A DNA stretch of 55,303 nt from Fidelibacterota bacterium (GCA_020354025.1 CP070638.1:2661175-2716477), one strand, 5' to 3'; positions 46,199-53,701 are shown, counted from the first letter of the stretch. Notes: generated by a model from the letters alone, not told the origin. Numbers and translations: made by a program.

Positions 46199-46440
46199 AA
46201 AATTCCGCAAAATCCCACTATTTTTCTGCACTATAGAGTTTTTTCCCGACGGGAGGCCGTAAAAAAATGCAAAGTGCAAAATGCAAAGTGCAAAGTGCAA
46301 AATGAGGAAGGGACCCTGAGCGGCGGGACAGGGGCGATATGGCGGCAGCGTTATCATAGCGCCGGAATATACAGAAGTAGTTGGGATTTGTCGTTCGCCT
46401 GGTGCGCCTGGTGCGCCTGATGCGCCTGGTGCGCGAAAAA
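46199..46440 (+). repeat. Dispersed ~240-bp element, copy 3
   Basis: Same order as copies 1 and 2: AATTCCGCAAAATCCCAC, then TTCTGCACTATAGAGTTTTTT and CCCGACGGGAGG, a middle with tandem GCAAAGTGCAAAAT-like runs, TATCATAGCGCCGGAATATA, GTCGTTCGCC and four TGGTGCGCC units (one TGATGCGCC) ending GCGCGAAAAA. It begins about 80 bp after the hairpin array. Confidence 0.75.
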
Positions 46441-46715
46441 TCACTCACCCCCCTCACTTCCCCGCCGCTGGCGGGATAAACGTGAGGCCCCCTCTCTCAG
46501 AGATAGAGGGGGAAGAGGGCGGCGATCAGGCGAAGGCGTCGTCACACTTCGACGAGGTCGAAGGTGCGATGAGGCTGAGGGGATAGCAGGACCGCATCAG
46601 AGGGTATCAGGGCGATTCGGGATGCAATCAGGAGGTGGCCGGGTTAACTTCCCGGGAGAGGGAAAAATCAGGCCCGGGGAGGGTCATCCGGTAACTTCAA
46701 GGCGGGAGGTGCGAT
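46441..46715. other. Intergenic stretch after the dispersed element
   Basis: GC-rich DNA with a C-rich/G-rich inverted repeat at 46488-46512 (CCCCCTCT and complement, 9-nt loop) and no coding signal. The last 20 bases hold the ribosome site GGGAGG of the next gene. Confidence 0.5.
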
Positions 46716-47372
46716 ATGGCGTTTCTCAACGAGGCAGCGGCCGCGGAAGTAAGCAAGCAGCTCGAGGGACTGGACCAGCCGGTGAGACTGATCAATTTCA
46801 CGCAGACCATCGAATGCACCTACTGCGAGGACACGCGCAGGCTGATGGAGGAGCTGGCGGCCTTGTCGGACAAGGTCAGGCTGGAGGTGTACAACTTCAT
46901 CGAGGACAAGGACAAGGCGGAGGAGTTCCAGGTGGACAAGATCCCGGCGACGCTGATCCGGGGCGAGCAGGACCCGGGCATCCGCTTTTTCGGGATACCG
47001 TCGGGCTACGAGTTCCCCAGCGTGCTGGAGGCGGTAATGATGATCTCCAAGGGCGATTCCGGCCTGTCCAAGGCCACCAAGGAACGCCTGGCGGCCCTGA
47101 CCCAGCCGCTGCACCTGCAGGTGTTCGTCACCCCCACGTGACCGTACTGCCCCCAGGTGGTCCACCTGGCGCATCAGTTCGCGATGGAGAGCGGGAAGGT
47201 GGTGGCCGACATGGTGGAGGCGACGGAGTTCCCGCACCTGAGCCACCGCTACAACGTCCGGGGCGTGCCCAAGACGGTGGTTAACGACCAGAGCGCTGTT
47301 GAGGGCGCGGTGCCGGAAGCGGTCTTCCTGGAGCAGGTGCTGGCGGCCGCTGAGAAGGCGCCTTCGGCGTAG
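46716..47372 (+). CDS. Selenocysteine-containing protein disulfide oxidoreductase (two thioredoxin-fold domains)
   Basis: 218 residues if UGA at 47139 is read as selenocysteine (residue 142). Without recoding, the gene appears as two pieces. Domain 1 has the active site CTYC (34-37) and cis-Pro in KIPATL. Domain 2 has VFVTPT-U-PYC (Sec142, Cys145) and cis-Pro in RGVPKTVV. In homologues of this PDO/glutaredoxin-like family the position is CPYC, so Sec replaces the first, nucleophilic Cys, the usual place for selenocysteine. A SECIS-like hairpin follows at 17 nt. GGGAGG lies upstream of the ATG. Likely cytosolic thiol-disulfide exchange, possibly electron supply to peroxidases. Alternative: a Cys-to-stop mutation in a recent pseudogene, but the downstream frame is intact for 77 codons. 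Confidence 0.83.
47139..47169 (+). promoter_or_regulatory. Candidate bacterial SECIS element
   Basis: After UGA come 11 nt, then a 7-bp stem CCAGGTG / CACCTGG (47153-47159 with 47163-47169) around a GTC triloop. Opening the top pair gives a GGUC-containing apical loop, the sequence used by the E. coli fdhF SECIS, which SelB recognises. The loop begins 17 nt after UGA, within the normal bacterial range (about 16-37 nt). The stem lies in codons, so the peptide is constrained too. Confidence 0.75.
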
Positions 47373-47716
47373 TATCGCGCTGCACTAGCCCGCCGCCCGA
47401 CCTCCTTAAGGGATTTAGACTATCCTTGATGGGCTGAATTACATCTGTTCAGGTCATCTATATAATTTATAAGAATACATTTTTTATATAAGTGATTATT
47501 TTCAACGGTATATATTGATTCAGTGATAAGACAGAATTACATTCTGTCAAGGATACGGAGACAATAGCAGGCTTCGACTGCCGGGGGATTTAAAATAAGC
47601 AGCAGCCAGGTCGCTCGTTCGGTAGTAGTGGTCAGAAGCTTTTATGGAGAAGGCCAATATTTAAAGGTAATCGTTGTTTATTTTAGTCTCATGTCAAGAG
47701 GTAGCAAGGTGATGCC
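47373..47716. promoter_or_regulatory. AT-rich intergenic region with two dyad sequences
   Basis: 344 bases between the selenoprotein and ankyrin genes, with a sharp drop in GC. GACAGAATTACATTCTGTC (47530-47548) is a perfect 8-bp-arm dyad, and CTGAATTACATCTGTTCAG (47434-47452) shares GAATTACAT with it. Both could be operator sites for the ankyrin-gene promoter. No gene is visible here. Confidence 0.45.
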
Positions 47717-48919
47717 ATGAAGAAGCAAAACACTCGATTCGATAGAATTATTTCGCGGATTAAAAATAATCCTGTAGCTGCTTCGGTAATCGTGCTGGGA
47801 ACAATAATCATAGCTCTGGCTACATTTACCGATGCAACAAAGAACCTTCTCAGTATGATCAAGGGAGATCGACCAGAGGAAGCCCGCGCCGAGCTGGCTC
47901 AGTTATCCCTGGAGTATAGTCCGGACGTTTTTGTCAAGGCCGCAGAGAAGGGCGATGTACATGCGGTAAAGTTATTTCTAACCGCGGGGATGGACCCTGA
48001 CGTAAAAGACGAAGAAGGGAATACTGCCCTTTTGTACGCGGCGATGGAAGGCGATATCCCGATAATTAACGCTTTGCTTAAAGCAAACGCTAACGTCAAT
48101 GAGGAAAGCGGGTGGGGTGAGACAGCGTTGGATTGGGCGGCAGCTAGGGATGACGAGAGTATGTTGCGCACATTTTTGGAAAACGGCGCTGCTACCGAGG
48201 CAATAAACAAAGCCTTAATCACCGCGGCGAGAAGGGGACATATTGAGATCTTGCGCATCCTCCTGGACAACGACGCTACTACCGAGGCAATAAACAAAGC
48301 CTTTATCACCGCGGCGAAAGAGGGACATCTTGAGAGCTTGCGTATCCTCCTGGATAGCGGCGCTGAGGTAGATAAGGTCGGGGGCGAGGCACTGCTAAAA
48401 GCGGCAATTTCGAATACTTCGGGTAACGATAGAGAACTAAGTGAGATAGTGGATTTCTTGCTGAAGCAAGGCGCCGATGTGAATGCAAAAGACGAGGATG
48501 GATGGGTACCTTTGCATTATGCTGCGTTGCGGGGGAGCGCAGCCGTGGTTCGAAACCTTTTAGACGCGGGAGCGGAGGTCAATGAGAGATGTGAGTGCCT
48601 AAACGATAAACGAGGATGGACACCGCTATTGCTAGCCCTTGACAATGGGTACGATGAGGTAGCAAAAACCTTGCTCGCTACAGGCGCTGATGTAAACGCG
48701 AAGCAAAATCGAGGGAGGACAGCCTTGATGTATGCAGTAGATCGGTTTGACAAGGGCCTCATTCAGGCTTTGCTGGATGCGGGCGCCCGTGTGGACGAAA
48801 AAGACAGTGAGGGATACACTGCTTTAGAGTATGGCGGATACAGAAAAGACCGCGACGAAATCAAGCAACTTTTGCTAGACGCGAAGGCTCGCGCTGTAAA
48901 GGCAACCAAACCACGGTGA
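47717..48919 (+). CDS. Ankyrin-repeat protein with N-terminal membrane anchor
   Basis: 400 residues. A hydrophobic helix at about 18-37 (VAASVIVLGTIIIALATF) is followed by a short linker and about nine ankyrin repeats. Examples are EGNTALLYAAMEGDIPIINALLKANANV, GWVPLHYAALRGSAAVVRNLLDAGAEV and GRTALMYAVDRFDKGLIQALLDAGARV. Two repeats (about 155-205) are near-identical (ATTEAINKA.ITAA), showing recent duplication. Ankyrin solenoids bind protein partners; here the domain could be either side of the membrane. Partner and function not visible. Confidence 0.85.
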   Translation: MKKQNTRFDRIISRIKNNPVAASVIVLGTIIIALATFTDATKNLLSMIKGDRPEEARAELAQLSLEYSPDVFVKAAEKGDVHAVKLFLTAGMDPDVKDEEGNTALLYAAMEGDIPIINALLKANANVNEESGWGETALDWAAARDDESMLRTFLENGAATEAINKALITAARRGHIEILRILLDNDATTEAINKAFITAAKEGHLESLRILLDSGAEVDKVGGEALLKAAISNTSGNDRELSEIVDFLLKQGADVNAKDEDGWVPLHYAALRGSAAVVRNLLDAGAEVNERCECLNDKRGWTPLLLALDNGYDEVAKTLLATGADVNAKQNRGRTALMYAVDRFDKGLIQALLDAGARVDEKDSEGYTALEYGGYRKDRDEIKQLLLDAKARAVKATKPR

Positions 48920-48941
48920 CCAAACCCGTAATAATCATGGA

Positions 48942-49007
48942 AGCCTAAGATAGGCTAGAGTTGACGGAAGAGCTGCTGCGCTCCGCCTCACCCGCATTCG
49001 GCTAGGC
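48942..49007. repeat. Imperfect palindrome, attC-like in shape
   Basis: About 66 bp beginning GCCTAAG and ending GCTAGGC, with further partial pairing of GTTGACGGAAGAGC with GCGCTCCGCCTCACC inside. Length and bulged pairing recall integron attC sites, but the terminal R-boxes do not match the GTTRRRY consensus well. No integrase is in the window. Confidence 0.3.
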
Positions 49008-49049
49008 TCTGGACCCCACCGCATCAGGACTGAAGAGCGAGTCCTAGCG

Positions 49050-49095
49050 ATCATATTGATGTTGCATGGCGGTTAATTTTTGTATCAACCGGGAG
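49050..49095 (+). repeat. GATCATATTG repeat, copy a
   Basis: First of three related intergenic segments (others at 50401 and 52006) with GATCATATTG, TGCATGGCGGTTAATTTTTG and TATCAACCGGGAG. CGGTT and AACCG can pair across it. It precedes the small membrane-protein gene. Confidence 0.65.
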
Positions 49096-49160
49096 ATTGC
49101 TTCGTAAACGGCAGTCAGGTCGGATGTTGATCCCTGGCACTACCACGAAGGAGGCATGAC

Positions 49161-49556
49161 ATGCGTCTTCCGAAAATGAGCCGTTCTGGCACGCTCAGGA
49201 CCGTCATAATGGCCTTGAGGGCCATCACAGCCAGCCTGGGGGGCCTGATGGCTTTCGGACTCCTGCTTCTCGGGATTATCAACCTTATCAATCCTGACGT
49301 TTCCGATGAATACCTGGCGCTGAATACCCGCGTCTGCATAACGATGATCGTCACCGGAGTGGTTCTGATCTACGCGATCTTCCTTCCTTTTTCCGGCGGC
49401 ATCCTCCTGGGCATCTGTGCCGTGGCCTTCGGCCTCATTTCCGGTGTCTTCCTTAATCCCATAACCATCGCGGAGCTACCGCTGGCTGTGCTGTTCGTCA
49501 TCAGCGGCCTTCTCTGGCGACGGATATTCCCGAAAGAACCCGAACAGACTTCCTGA
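49161..49556 (+). CDS. Small integral membrane protein of unknown function
   Basis: 131 residues, GAAGGAGG before the ATG. Four predicted transmembrane helices (about 14-44, 57-75, 78-98, 104-121) and a charged C-terminal tail (WRRIFPKEPEQTS). I do not recognise a family. A diverged copy of its last codons and downstream DNA recurs near 50328-50390, showing local duplication. Confidence 0.68.
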   Translation: MRLPKMSRSGTLRTVIMALRAITASLGGLMAFGLLLLGIINLINPDVSDEYLALNTRVCITMIVTGVVLIYAIFLPFSGGILLGICAVAFGLISGVFLNPITIAELPLAVLFVISGLLWRRIFPKEPEQTS

Positions 49557-49595
49557 GGGAGTGATAGCAGCTGAGCGTTGGCTTCGGCGGGGTTT

Positions 49596-49632
49596 CGACT
49601 GACCAGGAGGTTTCTTTATGAATAGTAGTTAG
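49596..49632 (+). promoter_or_regulatory. Strong ribosome site with 4-codon mini-ORF (leader copy 1)
   Basis: AGGAGG-TTTCTTT-ATG AAT AGT AGT TAG: a perfect Shine-Dalgarno followed by MNSS-stop, 36 bp before the next real gene. The same leader is repeated at 50501. It may be a translational leader or the scar of a replaced gene start. Confidence 0.5.
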
Positions 49633-49668
49633 TTGCCAATGCTAATAAATTATTAAGAGGAGGCTATT

Positions 49669-49977
49669 ATGTTAAAGCATTATGGAAAACGGTTTCTTGC
49701 CATATTTAATTTATTATTTATATTGTCGATCTCTCTTGCTTTTTTAAAATGTGAAGATGATGAAGCAGAAGAGGAGAAACCGATCATTACTGGATGTCGC
49801 ACATTCACTTATAAAGGTATATCATATACTTCAGGCCTGTGCGAAAGATATCTTGGCGGCACCGAATGGGTCTCGATTTGGCAATATGAATTTTATATTG
49901 AATGTTATCGTTCAGGAGGATGCCTCAAATCCGTTACACTTATTGGTCCTCGAGAGGATGGTGTATTAAATCCGTAA
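49669..49977 (+). CDS. Small putative lipoprotein
   Basis: 102 residues with GAGGAGG before the ATG. The hydrophobic signal ends with a Cys (LAFLKCEDDEAEEEKP) after which the chain is acidic, a lipoprotein pattern although the lipobox is not ideal. The mature part has four more Cys residues (GCRTF, LCERY, ECYRSGGC). AT-rich. No family recognised; start and signal are well supported. Confidence 0.68.
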   Translation: MLKHYGKRFLAIFNLLFILSISLAFLKCEDDEAEEEKPIITGCRTFTYKGISYTSGLCERYLGGTEWVSIWQYEFYIECYRSGGCLKSVTLIGPREDGVLNP

Positions 49978-50569
49978 AAATAATTATTTACTAGAATAAA
50001 TAATTTACATCAAATATTTGAAATCGCCTAATAGTTGGTGTCACTGCATGACTGCAATTGGATCGAGAACAAGTATCGTGAAATAGGATGGTTCATTCTT
50101 GATCTGGAGGTGAAGAAATTGCCGTCTATGGCTACAATGAAAGAAACAGCGGGGGCCATATTGTGCTCAGCGCCCTGGGAACCTAGAGCCAATTGCAGGA
50201 ACAACGAAACGCATCTTGAAATTCATCGGCATTAAATACGATTAATGAATACAGCATTGTTTCCGTATGTCGTCAACACGCTCCCATCAACATCCAGGTG
50301 TAACCGACTTTCATCAAGAGATAGAAGCTCCCGGAAGAACCCGATCAACCTTCCTGAATGAGCGATGGTGGATGAGCATAGGCTCCGGCCAGGCTCATTC
50401 GATCAAATTGATATTGCTTGGCGGTTAATTTTTGTATCAGCCGGGAGTGGGGACTACATTCGGGTGTGGGTAGAGATATGTCATCAGACTTCAACGGCCA
50501 GGGAGGTTTCTTTATGAATAGTAGGTGGGCGGCAAACGGTGGAGTTCCAATGAGAAAGGAGAAAAAGAC
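49978..50569. other. Decayed intergenic region with gene remnants and repeats
   Basis: 592 bases without an intact gene. One frame near 50114-50191 reads EIAVYGYNERNSGGHIVLSA, with stops close by, and may be a gene remnant. At 50328-50390 there is a diverged copy of the 3' end of the membrane-protein gene at 49.2 kb. At 50401-50470 is copy b of the GATCATATTG repeat, ending GGGGACTACATTC. At 50501-50573 is leader copy 2: GGGAGGTTTCTTT then a 19-codon ORF whose TGA overlaps the next gene's ATG. Confidence 0.6.
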
Positions 50570-50573
50570 ATGA
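50514..50573 (+). CDS. Short leader ORF coupled to the ABM-domain gene
   Basis: 19 codons starting MNSRWAANGG and ending KKT, behind GGGAGG. Its stop TGA overlaps the ATG of the monooxygenase-like gene (ATGA), so it could couple translation. The start matches the MNSS mini-ORF at 49618. Likely a scar plus leader rather than a functional peptide. Confidence 0.35.
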   Translation: MNSRWAANGGVPMRKEKKT

Positions 50574-50893
50574 TCAGCCGAATCTGGCAGGGCTGGACAA
50601 GTCCCGCCAACGCAGACGTGTACGAGGCAATGCTCAAGGAGGAGATCTTTGTCGGGATCGAGGACCGACATATCCGGGGCTTCAAGGGCATTCAATTACT
50701 TCGGCGCGATGCCGGGGAAGAGGTGGAGTTCGTCACGATCATGGCGTTTGAATCACTGGATGCCGTGCGGGAGTTCGCGGGCGAGGACTACGAACTGTCG
50801 GTCGTCCCGGATAAGGCGAGAGCGGTACTCTCCCATTTCGATGAACGCTCGCGGCATTACGAGGTCAGAGCCGAGAGGAAGGGAGCGGGCTAA
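50570..50893 (+). CDS. Antibiotic-biosynthesis-monooxygenase (ABM) domain protein
   Basis: 107 residues, AAGGAG before the ATG. A single ferredoxin-like ABM fold: MISRIWQGWTSPANADVYEAML at the start, GFKGIQLLRRDAGEEVEFVTIMAFESLDAVREFAG in the middle and DERSRHYEV at the end. Related small proteins act as cofactor-free monooxygenases or haem-degrading enzymes, but many have no known activity. No catalytic residue can be assigned from sequence. Confidence 0.8.
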   Translation: MISRIWQGWTSPANADVYEAMLKEEIFVGIEDRHIRGFKGIQLLRRDAGEEVEFVTIMAFESLDAVREFAGEDYELSVVPDKARAVLSHFDERSRHYEVRAERKGAG

Positions 50894-51078
50894 AGCGGGC
50901 GGGCCGTCACATCTATCCTTCGCGAAGAGCCTGCCTGACATCAGGGTATCGGTGGCTGCCCAATAAGACACCGCACCCGGCCGGGTTATCGTATGGCGCG
51001 TGAGCTCGTCGTTATGGGGCTTAAATTTGATAACAGAATCCCGTAATTATTCTTTAGAACCGGGAGGATACAACTATT

Positions 51079-51966
51079 ATGAAATTTCGAAACATACTCA
51101 CATTTGCCATTCTTTTTCCTTCTATTGCCTGGTCTCAAGGGAATTCAAGCAAATCACAACTGCAGGGTCCTTATCTGGGGCAAAAGGCCCCCGGGAACAC
51201 GCCCCAAGTATTTGCACCCGGCATCGTATCTACCGATGCTCACGAATTTTCCTGTTCGTTCACACCGGATGGGAAAGAATTCTATTTTACCAGGAGAGGT
51301 CCAGAACTGAACCGAAATCTGATTATGGTAGCAAAGCAGATAAAAGATACCTGGACAGAACCTGAGGTTGCACCGTTCATTGAAAACAGGGTTGCATTCG
51401 AACCAATAGCAACGCCCGACGGCAAACGGCTTTACTTCAGTGTTCAAGAGGGAATGCAAATGAATATGTGCTATGTGGAACGTGAGGGCGATAACTGGAA
51501 GGCCATTAAAAATCCGGGTCATCCTTTCAATCCGATGAAATCGATGTATGTGTCGATGACACTGGGAGGTACGATATATACAACGGATATTTCAGAAGGT
51601 CCGGGGAGAGAGGGTATAGCCGTCATAAAAAGGATCAATGGCCAATACAGGGAACTGGAAAGATTAGGACCTCCGATAAACGTCGGTAAACAGGAGATGT
51701 ATCCCTTTATAGCCCCGGATGAAAGTTATCTGATATTTAATTCAACAAGAACGGTAGAAAAAATCAACAGCGGTCTGTTCATTTCATTCAAAAAACAGGA
51801 TGGGACCTGGAGTGATCCCCAGGCAATTGATGTTGGGATGGACGCCGGTTGTCCGATTGTTTCACCAGACGGGAAATATTTTTTCTTCACCGCCGGTGAA
51901 CGGAAGAAGAGTGACATTTACTGGGTTGACGCAAAGTTCATTGAGGAACTGCGACCTAAAGAATAA
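51079..51966 (+). CDS. Secreted PD40/TolB-like beta-propeller protein
   Basis: 295 residues, GGGAGG upstream. A signal peptide ends at SIAWSQGN. The mature part carries WD40-like PD40 blades: SCSFTPDGKEFYFTRRG, EPIATPDGKRLYFSVQ, YPFIAPDESYLIFNSTR and CPIVSPDGKYFFFTAGE. This propeller is common in secreted proteins of Bacteroidota-like phyla. It lacks an OmpA or TPR partner domain. Function unknown; probably periplasmic or extracellular binding. Confidence 0.85.
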   Translation: MKFRNILTFAILFPSIAWSQGNSSKSQLQGPYLGQKAPGNTPQVFAPGIVSTDAHEFSCSFTPDGKEFYFTRRGPELNRNLIMVAKQIKDTWTEPEVAPFIENRVAFEPIATPDGKRLYFSVQEGMQMNMCYVEREGDNWKAIKNPGHPFNPMKSMYVSMTLGGTIYTTDISEGPGREGIAVIKRINGQYRELERLGPPINVGKQEMYPFIAPDESYLIFNSTRTVEKINSGLFISFKKQDGTWSDPQAIDVGMDAGCPIVSPDGKYFFFTAGERKKSDIYWVDAKFIEELRPKE

Positions 51967-51968
51967 AT

Positions 51969-51984
51969 GCGGTTTTAAAACCGC
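51969..51984. repeat. 16-bp perfect palindrome after the propeller gene
   Basis: GCGGTTTTAAAACCGC lies 2 bp after the stop codon. No T-run follows, so it is not a standard terminator by itself. Confidence 0.4.
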
Positions 51985-52005
51985 CAGGGCTACAACTCAT
52001 TCCTT

Positions 52006-52069
52006 CGATCATATTGCATGGCTGTTAATTTTGGCATCAGCCGTGAGAGGGGACTACATTCCAGCATGG
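52006..52069 (+). repeat. GATCATATTG repeat, copy c
   Basis: GATCATATTGCATGGC, TGTTAATTTTGGCATC and AGCCGTGAGAGGGGAC, matching copies at 49050 and 50401. Shares GGGGACTACATTC with copy b. GGCTG and CAGCC pair across its centre. Confidence 0.65.
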
Positions 52070-52084
52070 TTACAGATAAAAAAT

Positions 52085-52112
52085 CGGGTTTCAAAAACCC
52101 GGGATGTTTTTT
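52085..52112 (+). terminator. Putative intrinsic terminator
   Basis: Stem CGGGTTT / AAACCCG with a 3-nt loop, then GGATG and six T residues. It would end rightward transcription from the propeller gene before the AhpD-like gene. The gap between stem and T-run is slightly long. Confidence 0.5.
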
Positions 52113-52145
52113 CATAGATAGTAATTAGTCGGCCGGGAGAACCTC

Positions 52146-52487
52146 ATGAGCAAACTGGACGATATGACGCGCAGGCGGAAGGAGGCGCACAGGAAGCTCC
52201 TCGCGGCCAAGTCGCGGGTCTACGAGGCGTTCCTCGAGATGGAGCGGGCTGCCTTCGCGGATGGAGCCCTTGCCAAGAAGCACAAGGAGCTGATCGCAGT
52301 GGGCATTTCGGTCGCGACTGACTGTGAGTCGTGCATGCAGTGGCACATCGAGCAGGCGGCGGCCGCAGGCGCCACCGAGGCCGAAGTCCTGGAAGCCGTG
52401 GAGGTCGGGATCGAGATGGCGGGCGGCCCGGGGACGGTGTCGGCCCGGTTCGCCCTCGAGGTGATGGAGAGCGTCTTCCCAAGGTAG
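52146..52487 (+). CDS. AhpD-like / carboxymuconolactone-decarboxylase family protein
   Basis: 113 residues. All-helical CMD fold with the redox motif DCESCMQWHIEQA (CxxC plus His), as in AhpD alkylhydroperoxidase, followed by GATEAEVLEAVEVGIEMAGGP. The Cys pair marks it as a likely thiol peroxidase or disulfide reductase partner. A truncated copy of its gene lies at 53.7 kb. GGGAG is upstream of the start. The DNA after its stop contains an attC-like GC-rich segment, also repeated there. Confidence 0.88.
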   Translation: MSKLDDMTRRRKEAHRKLLAAKSRVYEAFLEMERAAFADGALAKKHKELIAVGISVATDCESCMQWHIEQAAAAGATEAEVLEAVEVGIEMAGGPGTVSARFALEVMESVFPR

Positions 52488-52560
52488 TGTCGTCCGGTAG
52501 CCGGCTGCCGAATAAGCCGCTGGAGCGGACGGCGAGGGCGCCGCCGTTGAGCTAATTCGT
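52488..52560. repeat. Imperfect GC-rich palindrome, attC-like
   Basis: Downstream of the AhpD-like gene: GCCGAATAAGCCGCTGGAG, CGGACGGCG and, further on, CGCCGCCGTTGAGC ending TTCGTTACGC. The layout recalls integron attC sites, but the terminal boxes are only partly conserved (GTTACGC instead of GTTRRRY). A shorter copy follows the truncated AhpD remnant at 53794. Confidence 0.38.
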
Positions 52561-52612
52561 TACGCGGCTGCTCTGATCAGCGGTCTATCAGCAGCAAAAA
52601 GTGGAGGAAAAA

Positions 52613-53701
52613 ATGCAGAAGATAAAACGACGCGAATTCCTAAAGGCAAGTGTTGGGACCGCAGTCGCCCTGGGCACACCATGGCTTTTCACGAGGTGTT
52701 ATAAAGCGCCTGCCCAGGGTCCTTCACAGGAGATAAACGCGCAAGTAGCCGCAATTCGCGGGGACAATCTGGATTCGATAACCCGAGACGCCATAGACGC
52801 GCTGGGGGGGATGCAGACCGTTGTCAATGAAGGCGAGACAGTTTTTATTAAGCCCAATTTTGTTTCTTTCCCCTGGGCGCAATATAATAACTGTTTTCAT
52901 ATCGGTGAGTGCACTAAACCTGAAATCATCATCGCTGCCACAGAAGAGTGTCTGAAGGCAGGTGCTGCGGAAGTCATTATTGGCGAAGGCTCTCACTTGC
53001 CAACATTCGACTGGCAATATGCAATCACTCTGGATGGCAGCACTAACCTGGTAAAGGAAGCAGAACGTCTCAGTTCATTGTATGACGGAAAAGTTACTCT
53101 GGCATGTCTAGAAACCGATTCTCCGGGCTGGGTCGAGGTTCCTTCCAAAACGTCGCTGGACAAGATAGCCATTTCAAGCCTGGTTGCCAATGCAGACAGG
53201 GTAATTTCAATTCCCGTGGCTAAAACACACTCATGGGCCCAGCTTACGCTGGCCTTGAAGAATTTCATCGGTATCACACCGCTGTCCCGCTATGCCCAGT
53301 TGGTAGATAATACCTGGTGGAATCGTGGTACCTTCGATCACAGCAGCCCGCAAGCAATCGGACAGGTATACCTGGATATTGTAGAAAGCATAAGACCTGA
53401 CCTTTCCATCATTGATTTTTCTATCGGTATTGAAGGTGACGGCCCCACGATGAACCTCGGTGGCACCACTTTGAATGTGAAAGAACGTCTTGGCTCGTGG
53501 GCAATCATAGCCAGTAGCGACATCATGGCGGCAGACGCAACAGCAGCACGCATCATGAGCCACGATACTGACGAAGTGAAGCACCTCGCGATGGGTTTCG
53601 AGATGGGCCTGGGGGAGATACGGGAAGAGTCGATTGAAATATTGGGTGAAAAACTCGACAATTTGCGTGTGACATGGAATTCCGCCCGGTTAAAGGGATA
53701 A
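52613..53701 (+). CDS. DUF362 family protein with Tat signal
   Basis: 362 residues. Start at MQKIKRREFLKAS, the twin-arginine motif (KRREFLK), with GGAGG 6 bp upstream; an upstream GTG is possible but weaker. The mature part has the DUF362 core: GETVFIKPNFVSFPW, CTKPEIIIAATEECLKAGAAEVIIGEGSH, IPVAKTHSWAQLTLALKNFIG and IDFSIGIEGDGP. No ferredoxin-type [4Fe-4S] motif follows. Exported folded, probably with a bound cofactor, by family analogy. Function unknown. Confidence 0.87.
   Translation: MQKIKRREFLKASVGTAVALGTPWLFTRCYKAPAQGPSQEINAQVAAIRGDNLDSITRDAIDALGGMQTVVNEGETVFIKPNFVSFPWAQYNNCFHIGECTKPEIIIAATEECLKAGAAEVIIGEGSHLPTFDWQYAITLDGSTNLVKEAERLSSLYDGKVTLACLETDSPGWVEVPSKTSLDKIAISSLVANADRVISIPVAKTHSWAQLTLALKNFIGITPLSRYAQLVDNTWWNRGTFDHSSPQAIGQVYLDIVESIRPDLSIIDFSIGIEGDGPTMNLGGTTLNVKERLGSWAIIASSDIMAADATAARIMSHDTDEVKHLAMGFEMGLGEIREESIEILGEKLDNLRVTWNSARLKG

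Noticed and set aside
46668-47246. 192-codon minus-strand frame opposite the selenoprotein gene
   Set aside because: Shadow of a GC-rich reading frame; the plus-strand protein has clear thioredoxin-fold motifs.
50035-50235. 66-codon frame with a weak start
   Set aside because: No ribosome site, no domain; an alternative frame in the same stretch looks more like a gene remnant.
48942-52560. Definite integron attC sites
   Set aside because: The imperfect palindromes have attC-like size, but terminal boxes deviate from consensus and no integrase is present; kept only as a possibility.
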